Positions 1 to 10,837 of a DNA stretch of 64,000 nucleotides are shown here, one piece after another (the first letter of the stretch is position 1; each line of letters starts with the position of its first letter). Both the position numbers and the translations under genes were made by a program. Under the pieces are notes generated by a model. The model searched no databases, had not been told where the DNA came from, and was given only the letters and a program-made list of their open reading frames with translations. This stretch comes from Lepiota brunneoincarnata (Eukaryota > Basidiomycota > Agaricomycetes > Agaricales > Agaricaceae): positions 744,001-808,000 of the forward strand of contig JAEBUN010000011.1 of the NCBI GenBank assembly GCA_023014365.1, given 5' to 3'.

Positions 1-310
1 GTACATCAGAAGGACTATTCTTAGTATATGCCTCATGTTCCTTATCTCTGACTCACAATTACTCTGGTCCAGACTATTATAGTGGGAGTACAGCCACACT
101 TAGAAGTATATAAGGATACAGTACATTACCTTGTATCCTTATCTTAGTGTTATACAGTTCTTGCCTCCTATACCTCTTTGCCCTTAAACCAGCTGGACTA
201 TAGTGCTCTGTCATCTCCAAGTCACACCTAGTAGGACAGGACCAAGTCTGTATAGACATCCTGTGTCAAATGCTGTGCTACTCAAGAGCGAACCCCTAAC
301 CCAGGTAACA
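1..310 (+). repeat. LTR of the chromovirus family, cut by the window edge
   Basis: The stretch aligns with positions 2923-3233 of the full-length element's 5' LTR and ends in the same CCAGGTAACA-type terminus. Base 1 corresponds to an internal LTR position, so the first ~75 bp lie outside the window. Sequence coding for the reverse transcriptase of the tyrosine-recombinase element follows directly. It may be a solo LTR or the 3' LTR of a full element; its target duplication cannot be tested here. Confidence 0.85.
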
Positions 311-698
311 GGCCCTGGAAACCATCCAAAACACGCCCCTTCAGCCCCCAATTCAAATATCTTGGCTTTGTATGGGATCTTGATGCCAAGACTGTAAAAA
401 TTCCAGAACATAAGAAAGTCAAATACCTAATAAAGTTATCACCTTAGCAGTCACCCAAACCCAGTTCACGAAAAGGAACAGAATCTATTCTCGGCATCCT
501 AGTTCATTGCTCACTAGCACTTCCTGATGGTCGATCTCATTTACCTGCCATCTCACAATTTGCAGCCTCCTTTAATGGGAAGTCACAGTTCTCAAAATGG
601 ACCCCAAACTCAACTGTCACTCTAGACATTTAATGGTGGATGACACAATTAAAAAACCCCTTCTGTGGTTTGCCAATACTCACACCACCCCCACCATC
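311..698 (+). pseudogene. Reverse transcriptase C-terminal part of a DIRS/Ngaro-like element
   Basis: The translation reads through a phrase like LGFVWDLDAKTVKIP and later ILVHCSLALPDGRSHLPAIS, the pattern of the RT thumb/connection region in fungal tyrosine-recombinase retroelements. It contains in-frame stops (for example around 444 and 632), so it is decayed. It leads into the RNase H domain at 1115 once the solo LTR at 699-1114 and one copy of its 5 bp duplication are removed. The N-terminal RT motifs are missing because of the LTR at 1-310 and the window edge. Confidence 0.6.
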
Positions 699-1114
699 TG
701 TTACCCGGGTTAGGAGTTCGCTCTTGAGTAGCATGGGGTTCAACACAGGATGTCTATACAGACTTGGTCCTGTCCTACTGAGCGTGACTTGGAGACAACA
801 GAGCACTATAAGTCCAGCCAGTTATGGCAAAGAGGTATAGGAGGCAAGAACTTTATAACACTAAGATAAGGATACAAGGGTATGGTACAGTATCCTTATA
901 TACTACTATGTGTGGCTATGCTCCTACTATATATATCTGGACCCAGGTAAGTGAGTCATATCCTTATCTATCTAAATATAGATTGTTCTGATGGTACATC
1001 TGATTGTTTCAGGATGACAGGTCTTCTGTCTATTTATATACTTTGGATGCTTCTGATAAGAGTTCCTTCCGGTGAGGCATCTGATAAGGGAGTTTAAGGG
1101 GACTTCTGATAACA
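699..1114 (-). repeat. Solo LTR (chromovirus family) with CCATC duplication
   Basis: The sequence starts TGTTACCCGGGTTAGG and ends CTTCTGATAACA, the reverse complement of the LTR at 2848-3233, with the same TATA-proximal block in inverted form (about 836-900). It is flanked by CCATC at 694-698 and 1115-1119. No internal region is present, so it is the product of LTR-LTR recombination. It interrupts the RT/RNase H open frame exactly at the duplication. Confidence 0.93.
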
Positions 1115-1597
1115 CCATCCAATACTGAATTGTGGGAAGATGCATCCACATCCTGGGGTATCGGTGCAGTCCTTGACAAGGAATGGGACTCCTGGAGACT
1201 GACAGAAAAATGGAATAATCACCCTGCCCAAAGAATCAGATGGGCCAAGATTATTGCAATTGAATGTGGCCTTAGATTAGCAATCCACCATAGCTACTCA
1301 AACTCTCATCTCATCATCAGATCTGACAATACTGGCATCATAGGAGTGATCCAAGGTGGAAAATCCAGGAACCTGGAACACAATTCAGTCTTACAATGCA
1401 TTACTACCCTCCTTCATACACACTCATTATGGATATCAACTCTTTATGTTCCTTCTGATTCTAACTTAGCAGATAAACCTTCTCAAGGATTCCCTATTAA
1501 CCACCTCATCTATTCATCAGACACCTTTCCACTCCCTGACATTCTGACATCTTTTCTAATACCCAACCATCCTTGTAAAATCCACCCTCCTTCATAG
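1115..1597 (+). CDS. RNase H domain of the tyrosine-recombinase retroelement
   Basis: The frame is open across the solo-LTR junction (TPPPPSN then TELWEDAS) and continues to a TAG at 1595-1597. The visible RNase H pattern has an acidic residue in WEDASTSWGIG, a Glu in IIAIECGLRL and Asp in LIIRSDNTGIIG, with a final ...SDSNLADKPSQG block, as in DIRS/Ngaro RNase H. The same stop before the recombinase gene is present in the minus-strand copy near 63115-63125, so RT-RH and recombinase are probably two separate ORFs in this family. RNase H would degrade the RNA strand of the replication intermediate. The copy is not autonomous, because its RT is broken. Confidence 0.75.
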   Translation, partial: PSNTELWEDASTSWGIGAVLDKEWDSWRLTEKWNNHPAQRIRWAKIIAIECGLRLAIHHSYSNSHLIIRSDNTGIIGVIQGGKSRNLEHNSVLQCITTLLHTHSLWISTLYVPSDSNLADKPSQGFPINHLIYSSDTFPLPDILTSFLIPNHPCKIHPPS

Positions 1598-1672
1598 AAA
1601 TTGATTACCTAATTACAACCCAAAACAACTGCCCCCCCCCAGTTCCTTTTCAACAACAACCAAACACCGAAA

Positions 1673-2737
1673 ATGCCATCATGTCATATACCCCAGAAAC
1701 CAACACCAGTTGCCCACCTTATACACACCCCCAGATGGCTCAAGCCCTCAGCTCTTCCCCATTTAACCCCCTCCACACAACAAAAAATCAACATGGCCTT
1801 ACAACACAGTTGGGCTCCATCTACGTTCAAAGCATACAAGTCAATAGTACAACAATTCCTAAAATTCTGTGACAGAGAAAACATCCCACAATACCTATGC
1901 ACCCCATCCCCAGAAATAGTGTTATGTGCCTTCGCAGCAGACAGAATTGGCTATACATCTGGTAATACAGCCTGGAACAAGATTGCAACCATAAGGGTAT
2001 GGCATTTAGCTAATAATTGGACATGGCATGGGAGTGACAGACTTTCATACATCATTTTGGGTGTACACAACCTCACACCCCCTAGTTCACTACGACAGAA
2101 ACAAACCCCAGTTACCAAACCAGCAATCAAGATCCTATCTACCTTCCTCAACCCTAACGACCCCTTTGATGCTGCTGTAATGGCTTGTGCATGCACAGCC
2201 TTTTGGGGACAATGCTGCCTTGGAGAATTACTCCCTACATCCACCCATGAACTTTCCATCACCACTCACCCAAGCCAAGCCTCTCTACAACATTCTGCTT
2301 GCAATCACACTACCTGGGTTCTCCACCTACCAGCTACAAAAACACATCACCACAGAGACAATGTTGCCCTTGTTCATCAACATGGAAGTTCAAGCCCAAT
2401 TCATGCTCTCTACAAACACCTTCAACTGAACAAATTAACCAAGAACACCCCACTATTCGCACACATGTCCATCAATGGAACGCAAACCCTTACTAAGAGA
2501 TCCTTTCTCACCAGATGCAACAATATTTGGAGGAGATTAGGTCACCCTACCATCACAGGACACTCCTTCAGGATTGGAGGGACAACACAACTCCTCCTTG
2601 CTGGCATACCCCCAGACATTGTCAAGACCATGGGCCACTGGTCATCAGATGCCTTCCTCCACTACTGGCAATCAACAGAAGACATTGCACCCCTATATGC
2701 AACAAACACTGTCTTCCCTCCTCCTCCAAGATCCTGA
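1673..2737 (+). CDS. Tyrosine recombinase (phage-integrase fold) of DIRS/Ngaro-like retroelement
   Basis: The 354-residue open frame begins at an ATG 75 bp after the RNase H stop and in the same frame. The N-terminal half has a SAM-like core-binding region (STFKAYKSIVQQFLKFC). The C-terminal half has the catalytic block GHSFRIGGTTQ (HxxR), then GHWSSDAF and a Tyr in FLHYW, typical of tyrosine recombinases. The element class uses this enzyme instead of a DDE integrase to insert a circular DNA copy. The first catalytic Arg, expected in the FWGQ-x-x-LGE segment (about residues 178-188), appears as Cys. A second, more damaged copy lies on the minus strand at 61658-63038. The frame is intact, but the apparent loss of the Arg suggests it is inactive. 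Confidence 0.85.
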   Translation: MPSCHIPQKPTPVAHLIHTPRWLKPSALPHLTPSTQQKINMALQHSWAPSTFKAYKSIVQQFLKFCDRENIPQYLCTPSPEIVLCAFAADRIGYTSGNTAWNKIATIRVWHLANNWTWHGSDRLSYIILGVHNLTPPSSLRQKQTPVTKPAIKILSTFLNPNDPFDAAVMACACTAFWGQCCLGELLPTSTHELSITTHPSQASLQHSACNHTTWVLHLPATKTHHHRDNVALVHQHGSSSPIHALYKHLQLNKLTKNTPLFAHMSINGTQTLTKRSFLTRCNNIWRRLGHPTITGHSFRIGGTTQLLLAGIPPDIVKTMGHWSSDAFLHYWQSTEDIAPLYATNTVFPPPPRS

Positions 2738-2847
2738 CTATCCACAAACATGTCAACTGCCTTATTTTGGGGGTGAGCACATCTCGTCAGCACCACGTTG
2801 GCTGGGCAGTTGTTTGGGTGACCCGACTACGCTCCCTCCTCGGCCTC

Positions 2848-3233
2848 TGTTATCAGAAGCCATATCAGAAGGACGGTTACTTTTAGTTTACATTCCCATG
2901 TCACTATGAAACCATCAGTAGTGTACATCAGAAGGACTATTCTTAGTATACGCCTCATGTTTTCTTATCTCTGACTCATAGTTACCTCGGTCCGAACTAT
3001 TATAGTAGGAGTACAGCCACACTTAGAAGTATATAAGGATACAGTACAATACCTTGTATCCTTATCTTAGTGTTATACAGTTCTTGCCTCCTATATCTCT
3101 TTGCCCTTAAACTGGCTGGACTATAGTGCTCCGTCATCTCCAAGTTACACTTAGTAGGACAGGACCAAGTCTGTATAGACATCCTGTGTCGAACACCGTG
3201 CTACTCAAGAGCGAACCCCTAACCCGGGTAACA
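2848..3233 (+). repeat. 5' LTR of the chromovirus
   Basis: It is 386 bp with TGTTA...TAACA ends and is nearly identical to 13053-13438. A TATA-like sequence (TATAA, 3032-3036) lies about 31 bp before TATCTTAGTGTT (3063-3074), which makes 3063 a reasonable predicted transcription start. Confidence 0.97.
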
Positions 3234-3234
3234 A

Positions 3235-3246
3235 AACACTAAGATA
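3235..3246 (+). promoter_or_regulatory. Putative self-priming primer-binding site
   Basis: AACACTAAGATA, starting one base after the 5' LTR, is the exact reverse complement of TATCTTAGTGTT at 3063-3074, the predicted transcript 5' end. This is the arrangement of Tf1/sushi chromoviruses, where the folded 5' end of the RNA is cut and primes minus-strand synthesis instead of a tRNA. No evident tRNA 3'-end match was noticed. Confidence 0.7.
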
Positions 3247-3631
3247 CTCTGCTGCTTATCTCTTGCTTGCCCTCCACTCTGCTTTACTCTGCCAACGTAC
3301 TGAACATGTCAAGGTACCCTGGTCGTTCAAAACAACGTACAAAAGAAAACCACCTCTCTGTGTAGCCATCGCTACGTCCCTCAACCTCTCCCTACCAGAA
3401 GATCTGGCTTACCTACTCATTTTCGTTTTCACTTCTACCGCCACCCTCATCGCCTACCGAATCATCACCCTAGAACTTGAACATATCACATGCCCTTGTC
3501 ACTGCTGCGTCGTCAGATCATGGAATCTATACTCAGGGATATCCATCATTGCAACCCAATTTTTCATCCTTCTAGCGATAATTGATCGCTAGACAACTGC
3601 CACCACGCCTCCAAAGAAGTTCTCAGCCTGA

Positions 3632-5404
3632 GAAACTCCATCACCCCCTCCCAAATCGAGAAACAGAATCTCAGGATCAGGAACCCAAAACCCGGATCCC
3701 AGAAGAAACCCTATCCCCACTCAGACACCATCCCCATTCTATCCTCCATCCCCGTTTGACTCACCCACTCCAAGTACATCAACACATACAAGAACAAGTT
3801 TTGCTGATGAACTAGCAGAACGACAAAGATTACAACACGAAAGAGAATTAAAGGAACACTACGAAGAAGAAGAAAGAAGACGCAAACAAGCCGAAGAATA
3901 CCGTGCTAAAGTAGACCCATTAAACAACTACGAACTCCAAAGACTTAAAAATGCCCTCAAACAACCAAGAGGACTTTCCACATCAGAAGAGAACTTACTC
4001 ACACGCCACAAATACGCTGTAAATCAGGGAAGAACTCCCCCACCAGATAACAACTCTGACGTCTATATAACAGATGATAACCAATCAGATCCTGATCCAC
4101 AACCACCCGCACTACCTGCACCAACCGTACCCTTAGCCCTACCGGCTCCTCCCATATGATCACCACAACCCCCAGCACCACCACCGCCGCCGCCACCCAG
4201 ACAACTACAAATAATGGCTGCCGCACAAAACCCAAAGGAGTTAGGACTCCTCAAACCCATCGCCTTCGACGGAACTAGAAGACTATTTGAAGATTGGATC
4301 TTCCAATGTGAAGTTTACGTGCTTGCTAATGCGACCACTTACAACACCAACCTCGCTAGGACCCTATTCGTCCTTTCGACAATGCAATCAGGAGATGCCC
4401 GAGCCTGGGCTAGACAGTACCTCCACAAGAGAAATGCCCAAACTCAGCAAGGGCAACCCATAGCCATGGAGTCATGGGACAACTTCACTGCTCGACTTAG
4501 AGCCGACTTCACCCCAGCAGACGAACATGCGTATGCACATACCAGACTTCAAACCCTGCACCAAGCAGGCAAACCAATGACCGAGTTCAATGCTCAGTTC
4601 AAGGAACTTGTCCGACAATCTGGACTAAACGAAGATTGCACCCTGATCGATCTATACCGCAAGGCAATCGACCGCTGCATTGCCATGAAAATTGACAAAT
4701 TGGAAAACCCTCTGATGACTATCGCCACTTGGTACACCTGAGCAAATAAACTCGACGACAATTTCCGCCGAATCAATGCCCTCTATGGCACCCCCAGGAA
4801 TACATTCCCTCAGAGGAATCAATACCAACCGAACTGCGGACCAAGCCGTCCAAACAACAACGTGCCCTACACACAGTTCTACCAAAGGAGCAACGCTCCA
4901 CGATTTACCCCACACAACCCACATGCCATGGAAGTAGACCATGCTGCAATAGAAGAAGGATTCAAAGATCCTTACCCCGAAATCCCACAACCAGAATATA
5001 CCGAAGAAGACTCTGCACAAGAACCGTTGGAGTTAGATGCCATTGTCACCGGACAACAAATGAAATCATACCAGAACCAAGAATGCTTCCGATGTGGAGC
5101 TAAAGATCATTGGGTCAGCAAATGCCCTCAACCACCGCCAGCTAGACGCTTCCCAGGAATGCATACAAATCCCCCTCACCCTGCGAGAAACCCCAATCGT
5201 CCCTTCCCTGGGCAACAAAACACCCATCCCAGATTTCCAACCCGGAACGCCCAACAATCACTGCAACGCAAGTATTCCCTTGCCATCACAGAAGTCGCAT
5301 CTCAGATGCGCCAAATGGTTGATGATCTCGACCCTGAACTCCAACAAGAACTCCACTCCGTGCTAGCCAAGGACCCAGAGATGCGTCCATTCCAGGATTT
5401 TTAA
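3632..5404 (+). pseudogene. Gag of the chromovirus (capsid plus zinc knuckle)
   Basis: One frame runs from a stop at 3629-3631 to TAA at 5402-5404, broken only by TGA at 4157-4159 and TGA at 4739-4741 (probably a former Trp, in WYT-x-ANKLDDNF). A Pro-rich and charged N-terminal part is followed by a retrotransposon Gag capsid domain (about 4250-4800, with FEDWIFQCEVYV and AWARQYL). A CCHC zinc knuckle follows at about 5083-5130 (CFRCGAKDHWVSKC, C-x2-C-x4-H-x4-C) for RNA packaging. The true start is uncertain. Just upstream, 3263-3592 is open in another frame. Confidence 0.85.
5398..5404 (+). promoter_or_regulatory. Candidate -1 frameshift site between gag and pol
   Basis: The gag frame reads GAT TTT TAA at its end. 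A run of five T lets the P-site tRNA-Phe move back one base and pair again on TTT, avoiding the stop. The -1 frame is open from 5398 through the protease without a stop. It is inferred from frame layout; no downstream stem-loop was assessed. Confidence 0.45.
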
Positions 5405-8400
5405 GAAGGAACGCTGTCGACCGATGTGCCCCTGCACGTTCCAGAACTCAGAAGGACATTCCATACTCTCACTCCCAGAAGGACATTTTCTCGATAAACT
5501 CTGTACAATTACGACTATCCCCGAATAAACAATCCCTTTTCTTACCCATCAAGATTTGGAGTGAACGGACATCAAAACCTGTGGCCATCACCGCTCTGAT
5601 AGACTCAGGAGCCCAAGGGAATTTCATCTCCCACAAAGTCGTTGAACGACATGGTTATCAAACCAAATGGCTGGACCAACCAATCCCACTCAGTAACGTT
5701 GACAGAACTGACAATCAACATGGCAAGATCCATGAATACATCAAAATCAGAACCATCATCGATGGAAGAGATTGCACGCTAGAAGCGTACATTACAAACA
5801 CTGGTGAGAAAGACCTCATCATCGGATTTCCCTGGTTGGAACAATACAACCCCGACATCAACTGGAAAACCAAGACGTTTTCTTGGAAACCGCAAATCGA
5901 TCACCAAGACTTTTCCAAACTCCTCAGAACCCTACGACGACCTGTCGAACTCAACTCCATCGCCATGGACATGATGGCTGGAAAGACCTCCCAACTCGAG
6001 GAAAACCCCGAAGAATACGTCAACCTATCAAACGTTGACCTTGACACTTTCTCTTTGGAAAGAGAAATGAACCTGATGCTTCTAACCCCATTAGAAGTAA
6101 ACGCTAAAGCAACACACACCACAACACTCCACAATGAGCAACACAATCCAACAAAATCAGCAACCCAAAAAGGAAAACAACCAGAATCAAATAAGGAACC
6201 ACCCGAGATCCCTCGGAGATTTGCCCGATGGGCTAAAATATTCAACAAAAAAGCATCCGAACGATTCCCACCATCAAGAACGTTTGATCATGAAATCGAA
6301 CTAAAACCAACATTTGAAGCAAAATCGATGAAACCCTATCAAGTGGCACCTGCCAAAGAAAAAGCGCTGAAGGAATTCATAGACGAAAACCTCCGAAAAG
6401 GCTACATCCGACCGTCAAAATCCCCTATGGCATCACCCTTCTTTTTCGTTGCCAAGAAAGGAGGAGACCTCCAACCCTGCCAAGATTATCGTTATCTAAA
6501 CGATCATACTGTCAAAAACACTTACCCAATCCCTATGATTTCCTCTATCATGGATAAACTCAAAGGAGCTAAGTATTTCACTAAGCTCAACGTCCGCCTA
6601 GGATACTTAACGTCAGAATCAAAGATGGCGATCAATGGAAAGCAGCGTTCAAGACTCCCATGGGTCTTTTCAAACCGACTGTCATGTTTTTCAGACTCTG
6701 CAACAGTCCCGCAACATTCCAACATATGATGGACACATTATTCTCCGAAATAATGGAGAAAGGAGGAATCATCATCTACATGGATGATATCCTAATCTAC
6801 GGTAAAACCCAGGAAGAAACTGACCAACTTACGGAAAAGGTACTGCAAATCCTGCAGGAAAACGACCTCTACCTCAAAATGGAGAAATGCAAGTTCAACA
6901 AACAACAACTCGAATATCTCGGCATGATCATCACGCCAGACGAGATCAAAATGGATCCCAGAAAACTCAAGGGAATAGAAGACTGGCCAGTGCCAAAGAC
7001 AGTCCGACACATTCGGAAATTCATCGGATTCTGTAACTTCTACCGGAAGTTCATCTGCAACTACTCCCACCACACCAAACCCCTGAACCAACTCCTTTCC
7101 AAATCAAACAAATTCAAATGGAAAGAAGAACAACAGAAAGTGTTCGAAACACTCAAGAACGAATTCCTAAAGGAACCGGTACTCCTCATGCCTGACTCCA
7201 CAAAACCCTTCGAAATAGAAGCCAATGCTTCCAAATTTGCATCAGGAGCTGTCCTGTACCAACATGATATCAACGGAATACGGAAACCCATATCATTCTA
7301 TTCAAAGATGTTCAGACTAGCGGAACGCAACTACGATATCTACGACAGGGAACTTCTCGCAATTATCCAAGCCCTCGAAGAATGGCGCCATTACCTCCTT
7401 GGCAGCCCTCACACTGTCCATATCAGAACAGATCACCAGAACCTCACATATTGGCGTAAACCCCAGAAAATCAACCGCCAACAAGCACGATGGGTCCAGA
7501 CCCTTGCTGACTACAACTTCAAATTAGAACACATCCCAGGATCAAAGATCCCTGCACCAGACGCCCTATCAAGATGTCCAGACCATATCCCTGATGAGGA
7601 TAATGACAATGAAGATGTCACCATGCTTCCAGAACACCTCTTTATCGCCACTGTCGATATGGAACTCCAAGAAAGAATCACAGAATCACCCAAATACAAC
7701 GCTAGAACCACCGAAGCGTTCAAACTCCTAAAAGAAACCCACCCTAACGCCGCCGATAAAGACTTCGGAACAGTTCCGACCCCAAATGGTCCACTCCTCA
7801 CGTTCCAAGAACGTGTCATTATTCCAGAAGATCTCCAACTCAGACGTGATGTCATCACAAGATACCATGACCACCCTACACGTGGTCACCCTGGAGAACA
7901 GGAAACATACCACCTTGCCAAGAAAGAAGTATATTGGCCAGGAATGTCAACGTTCATAAAGAACTATGTCAAAGGCTGTCCAGAATGTCAGCAACACAAA
8001 ATCATATGCAGACCAGATCGTGCACCAACTCAACCGATCCCACCATCATCCTCCAACCGCCCATTTGCCCAGATCTCATGGGATCTTATCACCGGTCTAC
8101 CGCCTAGCACCGGTCATAATGTGATATTGTCCATGGTGGACCATGGCCTTACAAAGGGGGTAATTTTCATCCCAACATCAGATCGATCAAATGCTGATGA
8201 CATCAGACGATTATTAATAGAAAAAGTCTTCACCAGATTCAGATTACCTGATAAAATCATATCAGATCAAGACCCCAGATTTGCTGCCAACTCCCTCCAA
8301 CAACTAGCCAAACGTCTAAACATCCAACAAGCATTCTCAACTGCATACCATCCCCAGATAGATGGTTCCACCAAATGATACAACCAAGAAATTGAGACCT

Positions 8401-9178
8401 ACCTCGCCATATACTGTACCAGAAACCCCCTTGACTGGTCAGAAACCCTCCCTATTGCCGAGTTTGCACACAACTCCAAAATACATGCCTCAAGGCAGAA
8501 ATCCCCATTTGAACTAATCATGGGATACAACCCTCTGCCGATACCCACAGTAATGGAAACATCAAACTTTCCATCAGTAGACGAATGCATCAGACTCCTT
8601 GATGATGCCAGAAAAGAAGCACACGCAGCACATCAACTCTCCGCCAATATTATGAAACAAAGAACCAGAAGAACTGTCAAACCCCTTGAAACACATCAAA
8701 AAGTATGGCTAGAAGCCAAGAATCTCAAACTCCCCTTCATCTCCAACAAAATATCCCCAAAACAACTAGGACCTTTCCTTATCTCAGAAGTCTTATTGCC
8801 ACTCACCTACAAGCTAAAACTTCCGATCAAATGGAAGATACACCCAATATTCCACAGGAACCTTCTAACCCCATATACCAAAACAGAAGCATATGGATCT
8901 CATCCGACTCCACCACCACCAGACATCATCAACGAAGAAGAAGAATACGAAATAGAAGCCATTCTAAATCACCGCCAACACCGCGGAAAACTCCAATACT
9001 ACATCAAATGGAAAGGATACTCCCACATGGAGAACGAATGGATCACTGATGAAACACTTCATGCAAACGCCGAAGAATACTTAACCGAGTATAAAGAAGC
9101 TCATGGAATTCTCCAGAAAGAACAGGAACCCACCAGAACCGACCAAAGACAACTCTGCTCCCACACCAAACATACTTA
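5398..9178 (+). pseudogene. Pol of the chromovirus: protease, RT, RNase H, integrase, chromodomain
   Basis: Protease active site ALIDSGAQGNFIS is at about 5587. RT begins with LRKGYIRPSKSPMASPF (about 6391) and has the catalytic IIYMDDILIY (about 6772). RNase H follows (YDIYDRELLAI near 7340, DALSRCP near 7560). The integrase has an HHCC zinc finger (HPGEQETYH...CPECQQHK, about 7891-8000) and a DDE core (WDLITGLP, SDQDPRF). A C-terminal chromodomain (about 8938-9090, YYIKWKGYSHMENEWI) would steer insertion to histone-marked chromatin. Damage: one base lost near 6607 shifts the frame inside RT, and TGA at 8376-8378 interrupts the integrase. Both repairs are obvious from the family pattern, so decay is mild. 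Confidence 0.93.
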
Positions 9179-9181
9179 AAG

Positions 9182-10310
9182 ATGCCCATGAACCTTGACC
9201 TCACTCGCCCCCAAACTACTCCCCCTTTTTCAACAACACCTTCACCAACCTCCTCATCATCCTCCGTCATCATCATAAACAATGCAAGCGTCGAACATAC
9301 TACACTTCAGACAACTCCTGTTCCGGCCCCATCTCCCTACACCCCCTCTCACACCTTCGCCGCAACATACGCCTCCCTCAGGGACGAGACCCCTGACCCC
9401 AACAACACCCCAGAACCAACAGCCGCCCCAGCCGCCTCCCTTAGATACCATACAGCTGGAGTACGATCATATGGACCAGATCACCCTTCTGACGGAGATC
9501 TGCGCAAGGCTGCCACCGACGGAGCCTTTACGACTAAATTGGAACACACTTCAATTTCAGAATATGACTGACAACTCTGGTACGACTATACCCACCACAT
9601 ACGACAGACTAAGGCTCTCGCTACTGCGTACAATACGCAACGCGCCTGGGCAGAATCACTCGAGCAACTTCTCCGCTCAAGATCGGGCCTCATGTCTGAG
9701 GTGTCAAAGAACCTACCCAAACAAAATGAGGTACATACCTCGCAGCCCCCCACCACAACCATCCCCACCACTACCACGACAACCACTGCCGCTATCATCA
9801 CCGCCGTCCCCAACAAGGGAAGAAAGCCCACCAGTATCAGAAATCCCTTCAGACTTCTCACCCCCACCAAGGACACCACCCACACTGTCGCCAATAACAA
9901 CGTCCCAATTTGGAACTCCCCCAACCCCATTCACTCACAAACCAACCCCCAAACCACCGACAGATCAGTCTGCATCCAATGCAGACATACAGGATACTGG
10001 GCCATGGATTGCCCCCAATTTGCCTGCCTCGGATGCAAGCAATATGCCCCAGGGCACTACTCATATGTACGACTGCATCAAATACAGATGCCCCCATTGC
10101 GCTGTCTTCCAACCGTGCCATAAACGGACCGAATGCCCAAGTCGAAAGACTCAACATGCCCCCTACTCCAGAAATCCTACAACCCGTCCCTTGACCACTC
10201 CCACAACTCACCATCGATACATTGACCTCACCCATGACGATTATTACGAGGAATGCTACGATGACGTGGCCGAATCAAACATTACAGGAGAACCATGCAG
10301 TTCCTTCTGA
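9182..10310 (+). pseudogene. Cys-rich third ORF downstream of integrase
   Basis: After pol, overlapping open frames encode a Pro/Thr/Ser-rich protein with a Cys/His cluster. One frame has CIQCRHTGYWAMDCPQFACLGCK (about 9969-10040 in pieces of CxxC-H-C type), and another continues with YDCIKYRCPHCAVFQPCH (about 10069-10122). The two halves join if there is a one-base shift near 10045-10065, giving a chain of knuckle-like motifs. An extra nucleic-acid-binding ORF after integrase fits what I recall of some basidiomycete chromoviruses. Start codon and exact limits are unclear. Confidence 0.55.
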
Positions 10311-10418
10311 AGCAAACCAAATCACCCCACCAGAAGAAAGGATCGAAAGTCCCCATTTCAGATGCCTTCTATACAACATCTTTTACCCAGGACAACCCCC
10401 ATCCCCAGAAACCGCCAC

Positions 10419-10758
10419 TGTAAGGGGACTGGCATCGTGCACATCGCGTTGCACCCCCTCTTATGCAAGGTACTTCTAGGGACCTGTGGTTGGACGTCTG
10501 GGCTCGGCCTTCTTAGCCGATGCCCGATGCCCAAGCCCGGTCTCGGCCTTCGGCCACCCCCATCCCCGAGCCCGACCTGCGGGCGACTTCTTATTATTAG
10601 TTGCTTGTCTATTGTTTGCGTACGTTATTACTGGTAGCTATTGTAGTGTCCGGTTACCCGGTCTGTGCGCAGACCACTATGTATATATATAGCATGGGTG
10701 GCGATTGTATTCGCCACCTGAATATCAACTTGGTTCCGGTGCCTATCTTCCCCTAACA
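10419..10758 (+). repeat. 5' LTR of the KH element
   Basis: It is 340 bp and closely matches 12535-12874. TATATATAT at 10682-10690 is a TATA candidate; the predicted start about 30 bp later falls at ACCTGAATAT (10716-10725). Confidence 0.95.
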
Positions 10759-10760
10759 GA

Positions 10761-10770
10761 ATATTCAGGT
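10761..10770 (+). promoter_or_regulatory. Putative self-priming primer-binding site of the KH element
   Basis: ATATTCAGGT, two bases after the LTR, is the exact reverse complement of ACCTGAATAT at 10716-10725, the predicted transcript 5' end. The geometry matches the chromovirus around it, with unrelated sequence. Confidence 0.65.
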
Positions 10771-10837
10771 CTCTACGCGGACTTGCCACCCTAGCTCTCT
10801 GCACCCCATCTACCCTGTTCCCAGCCCTATCGCCAGT

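Noticed and set aside
1951..2265. Antisense frames inside the recombinase gene
   Set aside because: They are shadows of the plus-strand coding sequence; the same happens on the opposite strand of copy 2 at 62433-63027.
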